A stretch of 64,000 nucleotides of DNA from assembly GCF_963678635.1 (NCBI RefSeq), contig NC_087064.1:22802509-22866508 (forward strand), given 5' to 3'. The notes under the pieces are model-generated. The model saw only the letters and a list, made by a program, of their open reading frames with translations, searched no databases and was not told the origin of the DNA. The first letter of the stretch is position 1, and each line of letters opens with the position of its first letter. A program made the position numbers and the translations under genes. The stretch comes from Symsagittifera roscoffensis. Taxonomy: Eukaryota > Xenacoelomorpha > Acoela > Convolutidae. Positions 52,189-63,999 of this stretch are shown here, one piece after another.

Positions 52189-54934
52189 GATCGTTCAGAT
52201 GCACAAACCTCGAATAATTTTGACGTTATTAGACTTCCTGCATGTGTACAAAAATTTACCACTGCAATAATAATGATCCATTGCCAATACATGTACTTTA
52301 ACTAAAAAAGAATAGGGCTATTTGCGCATCCGCAAATTGCTGAAACAAAAAAAATTTAAAGAACTCGCTGGAAACTAAAAGCAGCATCAAAACTCAGTCT
52401 CCAAATCTATCTCCATTTGAAGATGTAGTTGCATTTTGCCAAATAAAAACATGGCCAACACAGTTGGAAAAGAGTCAATGAACGCTAGTTAACGTATAAA
52501 ATACTGACTTGTCTTTTGAAAAATCTCAGCTTTCAAATTTTCAATAAAAACTTAGCCAACTGACAGTTGGAAAAGAGTAATAAACGCAAGGAGCAAGGAC
52601 ACTGAAAAAAAAACCAAATTCTGTTCAAAAATCTTCAACTTTTGGAATTCGAAGACGAAAATAGATGGCATTAAAGCTCATCGAATTTGTAGAACAATCT
52701 ATGATGGCCACTTTTATGTTAAAATTAAACCAATTTGAAAAAGTGGATCAATAAGTAAAACTTTTATTTGGCTGGGAAATCTTATAAATAATTTCCATTT
52801 TCGAACTTAGAAGTAGATAACATTTTTCGTGACCTTTACAATTTTGATGTTCGATAGTGGAGATTGTGCAGGGAGTGGAGATAGTAGAGATTCCTTTTAA
52901 CAATGGAAATGCACTGAACTTAAAAAGAAATCACAAGTCAAACCACGAAAAATCAAAAATGACCGTGAACAAATTTTAAGACTTTTTCCTGGAAAAACAA
53001 TAATAATCAGCAAAAACCTATATAAGATCACTCACTACGTTCATTGCTCTTAAGAAGAGATGGTCCTAAAGCTTAAAAGTAAGTTTAAGCCTGAACAATT
53101 TTCATGGTAAGACTTTTCATGGAAAAAAAACAATCGCGACCCATTTAAGAGTCTGAACTACGTCCATCGACTCTAAATGATACATAAGCCTTCGCACAGA
53201 GGTGAAGCATAGCTTAACACTACTGGGATTTGAAAGCGAGTGAATATAATAACAGCAGTATATACACCAGCCGAAGTATCAACCAGCCGTGATACGTATT
53301 TGCTATATGTAACGATAATTATGAACAGTTACCAAAATATGCAAATTTCATTAATATGATGTAATACTTCGGCTGGTTTATATACTCTTCTCAAACTCTG
53401 TTCATTTTTTGTTGGATTTAAATTTTGACTGGTTCATTTACTCCATAAAAACAACGATATCCGTTGTTTTTATCTGCAAGAATCACAGGCAGTTCCGACC
53501 ACAAAAATGAAAAACCAAAAGAACAACGAAATTAGATTAAAAATCAAAAATTCAAGCCGGTTTTTATTCGACATTGAGAAAACTTATTGGCAAACGTTAT
53601 ATGTAGTTTTAATCACGACTACAATGGTTTAGATTTGATTTAAAACTCAACAAATTCCAATGATTTTTTAAGGTACATGATTTAGCGTGAACTGTTTTAA
53701 AATTAAAAACATACTCGAAGTCAATGTTTCCTCTCACTTTCAGTGATCGGAACAAACTAAGCATATATCAAAACCACAATCACATATTTCGGAAAACTGA
53801 ACCGAAAATCAAAATCTAAGATGAACAGCATTTCATTGTAATGGAATCTAAGGTAAATTATTTCACGAATTCAATAAAGTCAAGAATCACAATTTAAAGT
53901 TGAATAACTTGAAAAAAAATTCTTGACTATCATAATTTTTACAAGAATTTGTTGGAACAAAAAACCAATGATCAAAGTATTCAGCATAAGTCATGATTAC
54001 GGGTAATTTGAATTTTTAAAAAAAATAGTTAAAAACACTTAGCAAAAAACTATGGAACTCGATTGGTAGACGCAGTATTGCTGGCACAAACACAATAATC
54101 CGAAAGATTCACTCAAACCGCAGGTCTTTGGCTTCCCAAGCATCGACGCGTCATCTAGACCAAATGAAAACAATCAACACAGACGAAGCTGCGACTTCGC
54201 CCACACGAGCGCGAAAGCGGCAAAGATTGGGGTGCACAAAAGCTTTAAAAATCACTAAAACTCAATTTTGCATGTAACAACATGCCAAGTAAACAACTAA
54301 CACTAACTTTGCAACTAATAAATTACAAACTATTACATCAAATTGCGTGTAAATTATGCATTTCAAAATTGGAAAATTTTTGAAAAGGGGTTTTAATTAT
54401 TATACTGTAATTTGAAACAATTATCTTTTTCCGGTTTAATAGATGAACTAAAAAAGCATCAACTGCGCTGACTTGTTACTAATAACATGTCAAGGCACAT
54501 AATATCATACTGCTAATGCAGCCTACTGATTCAAAAGAGCAGACACAAGTAGCACTTTTATTTGTGACTTGGGTTGGTTAAAAACAACATCGTACTATCA
54601 CGCTACGATACGTTCGGGTAATCAACGAAGTATAAGTTAATTTAAATCGAGTTAATGTGCGAACAAGGCAAAAAAGTCTTGTACCCGCTTGCAATACCCC
54701 ATGTTTAGCCCAGGGGTTATAATAGACTAAAACGAAAAACTGAGTCCTTTTGTGGCTTCTGAAGGTTTCAGAAAAACAACCCAAGAAGTTTCTCAGTTCA
54801 CTGCCACCCAGCTTAGCTCCAATTTTTCCCCTCATGTCTGATCTGTTCAAAAAATTCGATTTTATTCTAAATTTATCTAAAAACTGAAAATAATGCACAT
54901 TTGTATACATTTAATTTAACTTTATACTGTTGAA
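52189..54934. repeat. 2.75-kb segment duplicated at 45659-48405 (copy outside Polinton)
   Basis: Near-identical to 45659-48405. Here the sequence continues smoothly into unique DNA on both sides (AAGTAATTCAGATCG on the left; GTTGAAATACAGTG on the right), so this is the better candidate for the original locus. The 110-residue ORFs common to both copies (48051-48383; 54578-54910) show no coding signature. Confidence 0.9.
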
Positions 54935-55067
54935 ATACAGTGAATATTATAAAACAACAATAACACTGGGCAATGTCTGAAAAAAGCACGTAGAACAAAA
55001 ATTAGTCGGTCCAGTAGGAGTTTTAAAGTTGATCTGATTTAATTTGTCTGATTTGGCATGGTTGAGT

Positions 55068-55525
55068 TTATTTCTTTCCGATTGCCTTGCTTTTCATAGT
55101 TGATGAAGTTGGTCCTGTGATAGTCTTCTGTGAGATGACTTGTCCGTTCTCTCGGACGGTTTCCGTTGTCACTCCGTTCTCAGTCACTTTCTCGGTCACT
55201 ATTTGCTTCCCATTTACCATCCGGCTTGACGTTGATACTTTTCGCGTGAAATTCCCACCGCCTAGAGCTCCGCCAAAACTACTAGAGCTAGATTGAAAAG
55301 CAAATGAAGAAGAGGAGAAGAAGGGATCGTTAAATCCTCCGAAGCCGCCTCCGAAGAACGAGTTCGTCGCCATCCGAGGTCCAGATGAGAAACGTCGGGT
55401 CTTCTCGTGGTTTTTGAACTCGTGTTGATTGTTGAACTTTCCGAACTCAGGAAACAAGTCGTCAAACACCGGGTCGTTTTTGAAGAAGTCGTTGAACATT
55501 TCAAAAGGATCGCGGAAATGGAATC
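55068..55525 (-). CDS. DNAJB6-like: DNAJB6-like chaperone, exon 3
   Basis: This 458-nt exon follows a TTTTCAG acceptor and ends at TAA (55068-55070), with AATAAA overlapping the stop. It encodes the G/F-rich region (G-F-H-F-R-D-P-F...F-F), a Ser/Phe/Gly-rich stretch with runs of Ser, and the C-terminal domain V-S-T-S-S-R-M-V-N-G-K, then T-E-K-V-T-E-N-G. These match the DNAJB6/MRJ order. In vertebrates the Ser/Thr-rich and C-terminal parts bind aggregation-prone clients and mediate oligomerisation. The exon joins in phase (ACTACTG|GA) to exon 2, six kilobases away. Complete and undamaged. It lies about 130 bases left of the end of the duplicated segment. Confidence 0.95.
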
Positions 55526-55924
55526 CTGAAAAGCGAATGGTTAATTTTTCAATCATATTTAATCCACAAATATCAATGCAAGAAATACGTTCGTGTTTTT
55601 TCTCATGAAATTTCAGCAAACACTAAGCCACCAGACTGTGAAAAGTGTAAGTGAACTCTAAGAAAGCAAAAAAAGACATCTTCTTGACTAAAAAGAGTGG
55701 AGCAGAAATATTAAGTTTTCAATGAGAGAAACATCGAGTCTTTTTTCACGAATCAGTTGTAATTGACAATTTTCTGATGGAGCTAATTCAATTTGAAAAA
55801 ATTTTTGCTGGCTCTATGAAAAAGAGTGCAAAAATACCTGAAGGGCGAATATTAACAAGGATAGCCGGTTGCTGTGCAAGTTCAAACAATTCCAAATAAT
55901 GATTTAAACATGAATTCGAACACA

Positions 55925-57085
55925 GATGCAAAGCGGAGCTTCGCGCCACTTGCCATACAACACAACCATAAAACATAAGTAAGAATGTTAAAAAAAACTA
56001 CGAGAACTAAAATTTTCGTATCTCGATAAAAGATAAATAGGTTCCCACCTAAAAGTGGAGGTAGCTGTTTAATATTTTGGATTTTTTTATACTGATGCGA
56101 GATGAAATGGGCAGCCCAAAACCTAGTTGTTTCGCTACTAAAATAATTGCGAACACTAAAAACTTTTCTAACAAACAATAGAGAATCGCCGCTTCTGTAC
56201 GAAAAATAATTGCAACCACTTCTTTCGATCGAACCCTTAATCTCAGATTTGATAGGGTAGTTTCTAAGAAAAGCCAAAGAGTTACTAAAAAGCGATCGAA
56301 GTTCAAAAACTTGACTTTCCAAAGTTCGAAACGTTTTTCTGCAAAAAGAAGGTCCTGGCCACTGAAGCAGAGAAGGTTCCCATAACCAGGTTTCGCAATT
56401 AAACAATTAACTCAAGAATTGGCAGGGTAATTTTCAGGAGAAGTCAAATAGTTTCAAAAATGGCACAAAAACCAAATATTAATTTCTCCGAACACCATAA
56501 CCTTTGTTTAAAACAATTGAGCAGAGCCGATGATGCAGTAGAGCTCCCACAACCCGTTAACTCAATGGCACCCAAAATCTTAAAGCGTTCAAAAAAGGCC
56601 GAGAACGATCAAACAGTCGAGAAAACGGAAAGGCAAATTTCGAAAAAATAGTCAAAAATCAAATATTTGACTACTCCTAGGGCTATAACTTTTCCTGAAG
56701 AAACATTCGGGCATAGCCGATTGAGTAGGTGAGCTTATCATAACCCGTTCTATCCATTGAACCTAAAATCTCAGAAGTTAATTTTGAGAAAAAAATGTGA
56801 GTCAAATATTTCCCCAGCAGGCACTTTCGAAGGCTGTAGACTAGGGTAGACTGAAAAGAGACTACGACAGTATGCAGCCACATAGAGTAGTAGAAGTAAA
56901 TTACATTGATAAACCTCTTTTGAAAACCGATAAAGTACTTTTATACCGAACTAAAGTTTGCAAAAAAAGAATAACTTTCAAAACCGTTTCAAAAAAGTAA
57001 AAAAAAAGGAAACCCAATCCCATACATTTTTATATACCTGATTTTGTCAAACAGGATTTTTTTGGCCTTTGAAAGTACACAAAAT
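55925..57085. repeat. Second copy of the stem-loop-headed degenerate array
   Basis: The head (GCAAAGCGGAGCTTCGCGCC at about 55930, then TATCTCGATAAAAGATAAAT and TTTTTTTATACTGATGCGAG) and units with TCAGATTTGATAGGGTAGTT, AACTTGACTTTCC and ATGCAGTAGAGCTCCC correspond to 24745-26400. A tail with CCAATCCCATACA...TATACCTG matches 26445-26475. Copies in two introns about 31 kb apart show it is a mobile family. Confidence 0.6.
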
Positions 57086-58019
57086 AAATTGACTAAGACG
57101 ATACAACAGAAGCTGAAACAGGGAACGGTTTAACCAAAAAAAATTCAAAATGAGACTTGATACAATGACAAATTACAGAACTTTTATTTATAATATAAGA
57201 AAATGAGAATCAAAACCAATCCATGCTTTACAAACTAGGCCGATAAAAATTAGTACCAGATAATATAAATGACATTAAGAACGGAAAATAAACCGGCGGA
57301 AATTAGCCCGAAAACCACGAATAAAAAAAAATTCAACCTTTTTTCAAGAAATTCATTTGAAAGAATAATTAATGCCCGAAACGTACTCCACTTATTTACT
57401 ACCTAGATAAAGTATTTTTATTCAAGTTTTTGTAAAATTGAGCATGTCTTCAAATTTACCATTCCTATAAAATTGAGCATTAAGTTATTTACGGGGGAAA
57501 AGTAGAGTATCCGATTGCAATACCCATGCTTACGCAAGGGTAACTAAGCATAAAAACAGAGCATCACAGGCTAGACAACAAAAAAACTAGACTAAAGCCT
57601 GCAAGTCGATAAAATATTGAAATCTATGACCGCCAAATTTTTTTTATATGTATTTAGTTTTGAGGCGAAAGATGTCGAGAAAGGAGATACACAATTGCCA
57701 GTTTTCAATTAGAACGGCAACAAATTTAATCAAGCGTCGAGTAAGCCGACAGTACTTGGACAAGCAACCGTTGATCCGAAAAAAAACCTTTAATGAAGCA
57801 CAAAATAAATTAATTTTGCCCTTGCAAGAACGTATCATGCTGCAACTTAAATAATACTAGCGTGCAACGCACCTCTAGTGCTTCGAATTTTTTAAAACTC
57901 ATAAAAAACTGCATATACTGGAAATGAGATCTGCATCCTTTGAAAAGTACTCTAGTAGAACCAATTTACAGGGTTGGTAATTTCAAATATTGCAAAGCGT
58001 TTTTTCTGCAAAATTTTTT

Positions 58020-60900
58020 AATTCAAATTTTGAAAAACCATAAAGCTTTGTGAAGTTTTTTGAAATCTAAGATCTTTGGAAAATTTTCAAATGACACAAA
58101 AAAACGTCACATCTCGGACACCAAAGCAATTGAGCAACCTCATTTGGACGCAAGACTTGGAACTCCTGCGAGTACTCTTAGTACCCAACTACAGCGTTGG
58201 GAATTTCGATTTAGAAACTTCAATTTTTTTTAAAAACCATAAAAAAACGTCATATCTGGAAAGCTACAAAGAATTGAGCAGTCATATTTGGACGCAAAAA
58301 TCACAAACCCTGAGATTACTCTGAAAGTACCCAACTACAGCCTTGGGAATATTAAATTATGAGAAACTTAAAATTTAATTTTTCTATAAAAAAATCTTTT
58401 TGTTGAAAAACCATCAAACGTCATATCTAGAAAACTTCAAAGATTTGAGCAGTTATATTTGAAGTCAATTATTCCCATCCCTGGGAGTACCCTGATACAG
58501 CCTAACTATCGAGATAGGAATTTCATGTGTTGTAAAATTTTTATATCTAAGTTCTTTAACCAAAATTTTAAAAAAAAAAAGTCAGCGGAAGCTAAGATAA
58601 TTTGAGCAGTCGCATTTGGACGCAAGATTTGCAAACGTGAACTCCTGAAAATACCCTTACAGTACTCAACTACAAGGTTGGGATTTTCTTATTTTCTGAA
58701 TAATTTTAAATTCAAATTTTGTGAAAATTAAAAAAAAATCATAAAAAACGTCAAAACCTCGAATACTACAGTGATTCGAGCAGTTATAAATGGAGTCCAG
58801 ATTCGCAGCATCCAACTACAGGGTTAGAAATTTGAGTTTTCTGAAAATTATTTTAAAAAATCACAAAAATCTTCGTATCTTGTACACTAAAAGGAGTTGA
58901 GCATTCATCGTTGAAGGTCAAACTCGCAAGCCTGGAAGAACCCTGACAGCATCCCATTATTGTGGAGATTATTTTTAGTTTGGTGAAATAATCATCAAAT
59001 TCAGGCTGGCAAATCGAAAAAATATATATATCCTAACCATTGCAATATACGATATAGCTTAAACGTGAAAAAATTCTTTCGTTAAACATGCCAAAAAAAT
59101 ACGTTGAAAAAGCTTAAACGTGGCGAGATAGAGAAGCCCGCATTTAAACATATAATAGATTAACATAATCCAAGGAGACCTTCAAAGCCAAGTAACAACA
59201 AAACTAAGGTAGAAGTTGGCTTCAGATATTGTGTCTTAGCAGTTAAATTCTATCGTAAAAACAAGCATCAGAAGGCGACGCGGAGCTCCACATCACTTGA
59301 AATGCAACGCAAGCCTAGTATTGCAAGCTAGCGCATAGAAAAGGAGACCGAAATAACTAAATCGAAAAAAAAAACATAAGAAATACTGTTTTTTAATGGA
59401 AAATTCAACTGCAGAAAAACTTTCGCGAAACAACGAACAACGTGAAATAAGCTTTTAGTATAAGCATAAAAAAACCGCATACATAAAAAAAAATCTTGAA
59501 ACTTTGAGTGTACTCCACACTACCCAATAACAGGGTTCGTAATTTCAAATGAGTTTTTTGTCTATGAGTTTTTAAATTCATAATGTCACATCTTGGAAAC
59601 TAAAAGCATTTGAGCAGTCGGATTTGGACACGAAATTTGCAAATCCTGAGAGAAATCTCACAGTAACTAACTACAGGATTAGGAATTTCAAATTCTGAGA
59701 AAAGTTCTAAATTTAAGTTTCGAAAAAAAAATAATAATAAATAAAAGCGTCACATCTGGAAAATTACAAAGCCCTGAGCAGTCAAATGTGGCGACGAGAT
59801 TCGCCATCCCCTCGAAAACTCTGGCACCCCCAACTTGAGCGTTGGGAATTTGAAAAAAAAATCTCAAAAAATGTCATGCCTTGAAAACTACAAAGAATTG
59901 AGCATTCATACTTGGAGAAAATATTAGGAGCTATAAAAATATTCTGACAGTCGCCTACCGTCAATACGAGGAAGAAAGCTTCAAAATTCAATTGATATTT
60001 GAAAAAAAAAATTAAATTGGCTTAAAATTTTTAGAAAAAAAAATCACAAAACGCCATATCTCAAAAACTAAAAAGATTTGAGCAGTCATATTTCGGGGAA
60101 AGACTTGCAATCCCCTGAGAGTTCTCTGACAGCTTCCAACTAAAGGGTCGGTAATTTCAAATTTGAAAAAAAAAACTGAAATTAAGTTTACTGATATATA
60201 TTTTTTTAAAAATCACAACACACGTCATATCTCTTAAACTACAAAAAAATGAACAGTCATATTTAGAAACGAGATTCGCAACCCCCGATAGTAGTCTGAC
60301 AGTCCCCAATTAGAGTGTTGAGAATTTCAAAACTTGACAACAATTTTTAAATTTAAGATTGGAAGTTTTTTTTTTGAAAAATCACAAAAATCTCGAGAAA
60401 ACTGAGAGCATTTGAGCAGTCGCATTAGGGCGCAGACTTTCTGTCTTGAAACTCCTGAGAGTACCCTCGCTGCACCCAGCTACAAGACTAGGAACTTCAA
60501 ATCTTTCGATTTTTTTAAACCAAGTTTTCTGAAAAATTAAAAAAAAAATCATAAAACACGTCATAACTCGAAAACTAAAAGGATTTAAGCGGTCACATTT
60601 AGAGGCATTATTCGCAATCCTTGAGAGTAATCTGACAGCACGCAACTACTGGGTTGGGAATTTCAAGTTTTTGTAAATTATTTTATAAGTTGAGTTTTCT
60701 GAAAACGCCACAAAAATTGTCTCATCTCGTACACCAAAAGGATTTGGCATTCTTAATTGAAGACCAAACGTGCAACCCCTGGGAAAACTCTGATAACATC
60801 CCATTTTTGTGTTCCTTACTTTTTAGCTCGGTGAAGCAAACACTAGATTCAAACTAGAAAAGCGCAAAAAATCTTACGCATTGCAATATATACGATATAG
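58020..60900. repeat. Degenerate satellite, about 165-bp unit, about 15 units
   Basis: Each unit carries, in order, CGTCATATCTNGAAAACTA, an A-rich link with TTTGAGCAGTCATATTTGGA, CGCAAGANTTGCAANCCCTGA, GAGTACTCTGACAGTACCCA and ACTACAGGGTTGGGAATTTC. Units start near 58104, 58246, 58429, 58580, 58749, 58873, 59583, 59750, 59870, 60053, 60222, 60390, 60559 and 60718. The units near 58873 and 60718 share a variant (TCTTGTACACTAAAAGGA) and both run into a GATATAGCTTAA block, so a higher-order duplication of about 1.85 kb is visible. Confidence 0.85.
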
Positions 60901-61332
60901 CTTAACCAGGCACACATACGTTATGCCTAACTGTTGCGAAAAAATGCTTAAACATGGCAAGATACGTGCGATTAAGTTATAACTTTTACACTACAACCTA
61001 TCTTTTACACTACAACCAAAATAACAAATCATTTTCTGCCCATAAAAAATTGATTATTCATATCAGCCAAAACTATTGAGGCCGAAGAAAGCTTTTAAGC
61101 AAAAAAAGGAAAACAAGAAAAGTAAAACAAAAAAGGAAAAAAGCAATAGAAGCAAAAATCAGAATCAGAAGCAAAAATTTTAAAACTACAGGAGTTAATC
61201 GATAACACTTGTAACTACAAGGGAAATTGCTCTCTACTAAAAAAAACCTAGATAAACATAAGACAAACAGAGAAAATTAATTCCGACAATTCCATTTTCC
61301 CTGCAAAAAACATCATATTCATACATGAAAAA

Positions 61333-61395
61333 ACAAGGTACGGCTGGGACTCGAACCTCAAAGTGCAACGGCGAACGCGCTACCTCAAATTCAAA
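61333..61395 (-). repeat. tRNA-like SINE head, family 2, copy B
   Basis: On the minus strand TTTGAGGTAGCGCGTTCGCC (A-box-like) and GAGGTTCGAGTCCCAGCC (perfect B box with T-arm) are close to a tRNA gene but lack a matching acceptor stem. Related to 33156-33230. Confidence 0.55.
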
Positions 61396-61492
61396 TGGAA
61401 AGGAGTCTAAAAGTTATGTTATGGTTGAATAAAAAAGCAGTTTCAATTCTTACAGATCTGTAAGAAAAGTGTTTGTTATCGTCGATACGTAC

Positions 61493-61733
61493 CAGTAGTA
61501 AATTGTGGTCCGCCAAACATGTCATACTGTCTTCCTGGTTGTTGTGTTGGAGGTGGACCTCTTGTCAAACCTTCTTTTCCATATTTGTCGTATAATACTC
61601 TTTTATTTGCATCTGCTAGAACTTCGTACGCCTCCGAAACTTCTTTGAACTTCTTTTCTGCATTTTCTTTGTCAGTTTGATTTTTATCAGGGTGGTATTT
61701 AAGGGCAAGTTTCCGATACGCCTTCTTGATTTC
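61493..61733 (-). CDS. DNAJB6-like: DNAJB6-like chaperone, exon 2 (J domain)
   Basis: This 241-nt exon follows a TTCAG acceptor and ends before GTACGT in phase 1. It encodes helix II of the J domain ([13 protein letters not shown]), the invariant H-P-D loop that triggers HSP70 ATP hydrolysis, helix III ([11 protein letters not shown]) and the Y-D-K-Y-G-K-E-G-L signature. A short Pro/Gln linker then enters the G/F-rich region. It acts as an HSP70 co-chaperone in cytosol or nucleus. Confidence 0.96.
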
Positions 61734-61854
61734 CTGAAGTATTTAAAACAATGTAAATATGTTTCCAAAACCAAAAAAAGTTTCCACAAGACACTTAAAA
61801 TCATCAAAAAAAACTTGAATGCCATTTCCATATTTAATCATCCTTGTCCATTAC

Positions 61855-61902
61855 CTGTTCAGTTGCATCACGCTCTACGTTTAGGACTTTATAGTATGAC
61901 AT
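61855..61902 (-). CDS. DNAJB6-like: DNAJB6-like chaperone, exon 1
   Basis: A 48-nt coding exon: ATG at 61900-61902, 16 codons (M-S-Y-Y-K-V-L-N-V-E-R-D-A-T-E-Q, helix I of the J domain), then GTAATG. A 121-nt intron separates it from exon 2, in phase 0. The gene totals 249 codons with the stop, close to the short DNAJB6 isoform. The spliced frame has no stop or missing signature. Confidence 0.95.
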
Positions 61903-62970
61903 TATTAGTTCTAAAATAACAAAAGGTAAGGATTACAAAAGAAGTACTAGCACAATAAATTATTAACAACAGATACCGCTAAGTAGTGCACACCATGGCC
62001 CATTATACACAAATGGATTAAGCGCAATTTTTACTCTCTAAAACGCCTAAATTCAGACATTTACTCAAAACTTTGCACAAGGTGAAGCTGAGCTTCGCAC
62101 CACTTGGGATACATCAAGTACAGCATGACGCTCAATAAATAGCAAAGACGACTTCGAAAATTATCTATTTCGTAAATAATATCAAGAAAATGTAGGAAAC
62201 ACACAGTTTGGTTAATTCATCAAGTGCTAAAAAGCCAAACAAGTTTTCATTTGATGTGAAAACACCAGACGGTCATCCTTTTTTTTAACGAGCAGACATT
62301 GAAATATGGTTTGATCTCTAAAAAGTATCATGACAAAAGACCTCTTTTTTCCAGGCTTTTTAAATTTTCCTGATAGATAAATATTTCTAGATGACAAGAG
62401 CATGGCGCTACTTGGGTTTAAAAATTAGCTACGAAAAACACTGGTTGTCGAATTGTTACCACATCATTCATATACGCTACCGAATCAATTTCGAAATTTT
62501 GTAACATTCGTCTACTGCAGTCACACATGAGGCTTAAGAAAAATAGGCCCTATAACCACTGGCTCAAGGGTCAGGGGCACTATCTCTTGTGTTTTCCCAC
62601 CTCAAGAACGGTCGGAGCCAGTTCGGTTCGCTTATGACATGAGACTACGACCCGTTACAGCTTAAAGGCTACTACTAAAATATCCCCCCACTCTAGAATT
62701 AGAAACGTCCCCATACTTAGGTCTCTAGATACCCAAAATACATGAACGCCGTTAAAAACCGGGTTGGAACAATCCGTTAGGTTACTTTTTATTAGACAGT
62801 GTGACTTTGATCCATTTCAGATGGATCAACCTAAAACTCGCCTTATCTCAACATAACAATCATAAAACACACTCTAGAAATTAAATTTGTACTCACATAG
62901 CAGCACGCTCAAGAATTGGGAAAATAATCCAGTCAGTAACTAACTCAAGAAATAAACAACTAAGAGAAGT
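61903..62970. other. Upstream region of the DNAJB6-like gene and spacer
   Basis: No ORF supported. A stem-loop-terminus module (GTGAAGCTGAGCTTCGCACC) is at about 62083. 62520-62770 is less AT-rich but has no recognised features. The promoter of the DNAJB6-like gene should lie just right of 61902; no clear TATA box is seen. Confidence 0.45.
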
Positions 62971-63381
62971 TTAATGTTTTATAGTTTGGACAGCAAGGAT
63001 AAGTTCATGCTCTAGAATTTGAGTTCTCTTGGACCGTTGGGACACTCTAGTTGTCCGCCTTTCCGCTGAAGGTTCACTCTGGTCCAACTTTAGTAATCGC
63101 TCTCTCGGGGATACTCTGTCTTCTATTTCAAGTAGGACAGCTCTACTCTCGATTATATATAGACGGAAATTGCGAATAGCAATTTCCCACTCGTTTTTAC
63201 TTTCTAACTTTCCCGCAATTGCTCTAAAATTGTTCTGATTTCTTTTTCTGATTTTCAGTTGTCGCGAGAAAATCGTGCATGACATGTTCCATTCGAATTT
63301 TTGAAAAATAAAATTTCTCTCCAAAATCAAGTATTTTCTGCTCTTCTCAAGGTCAAACTTCCAAATATGACCGACTGGCAC
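62971..63381 (-). CDS. Unrecognised ORF, charged C-terminal region
   Basis: About 136 codons ending at TAA 62971. The same frame stays open upstream to about 63460 (G-T-H-W-R-K...D-E-D-I-D-L-E-S-G-E), where a TTGAG could be an acceptor. The sequence is Glu/Arg/Lys-rich with alternating hydrophobics, and base composition is more even than in the flanks. No ATG is convincing and no domain is recognised. It might be the last exon of a gene or part of a mobile element. Confidence 0.35.
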   Translation of the reverse strand: MPVGHIWKFDLEKSRKYLILERNFIFQKFEWNMSCTIFSRQLKIRKRNQNNFRAIAGKLESKNEWEIAIRNFRLYIIESRAVLLEIEDRVSPRERLLKLDQSEPSAERRTTRVSQRSKRTQILEHELILAVQTIKH

Positions 63382-63813
63382 ATACTCCCCGGACTCGAGA
63401 TCGATGTCCTCATCGCGCGCTGTCTTCCGCCAGTGAGTCCCAGAAAAACCGAGTGTTGCTCAAGATACAGTGCCAGTGGTCATTTACAGAAGTTTGCAGC
63501 AGATTTAAGATTATCTACACCCCAAAATTCACGACCATTTAAAATTTTCACACTATTGCTAAACAGCAATCAAAATCTGCATTTACCTGCACCTTTGAAT
63601 TTTTCGCTTTTCAAGCCAATCATTTTAAAAATTCTTTTGTCCTATTCAATCAGGAAATTGTCATGCAGCATTTCGATTTATATAATAGATATAGTATATT
63701 AGTAACAATATTTACTTTGTTAAAATTTCTTTTTCGTGAATCCAAGTTTCACTCGGATTCACACTCAAGCCCCCCTTCCCTCTCAAGACTCAAGATCCAT
63801 CCGATTTGCCCAT

Positions 63814-63999
63814 TCACCTCGTGCTCTTCGCCTTGGATGTACTGCATCCTGAAGTGCTAGATGCGGCAAACTGTCTCAACAGTTCCTCTTCATCATCGGA
63901 ACTAATCACAATCTCCTCCCAAGCCTTCAGTTGTTCATAAGATCGCATCCATTCTCTCTGCTCCTGCAATCTCTTTGCCTGGTTGGGTAGTGCCTTCAC
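63814..63999 (-). CDS. Unrecognised ORF at the right edge, partial
   Basis: 61 codons, open to the window edge, ending at 63814. Gln/Arg/Glu-rich helical start (possibly coiled coil), then S-S-D-D-E-E-E and a Ser/Thr-rich tail. Same strand as the ORF at 62971-63381. They may be exons of one gene, but the 430 bases between carry no clear splice pair. Confidence 0.35.
   Translation of the reverse strand: MKALPNQAKRLQEQREWMRSYEQLKAWEEIVISSDDEEELLRQFAASSTSGCSTSKAKSTR

Larger units (their letters stand above)
55526..61492. other. Intron 2 of the DNAJB6-like gene (about 6 kb)
   Basis: Bounded by GTACGT (61487-61492) and a CAG acceptor. It contains a second copy of the stem-loop-headed array (55925-56890, with related tail to about 57085), a copy of the 55-bp dispersed motif (57494-57550), the degenerate satellite (58020-60900), a stem-loop module at about 59275 and a tRNA-like element (61333-61395). 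No nested gene. Confidence 0.85.

Noticed and set aside
48051-54910. Identical 110-residue ORFs at 48051-48383 and 54578-54910
   Set aside because: Their conservation is explained by the whole 2.75-kb duplication; there is no codon-position bias in the differences.
23500-61395. tRNA genes at the A-box/B-box sites
   Set aside because: No complete cloverleaf or acceptor stem; repeated copies with common tails indicate SINEs.
8130-62770. Matching LTRs at 8.1-8.4 kb and 62.5-62.8 kb, both less AT-rich
   Set aside because: The two stretches do not align with each other.
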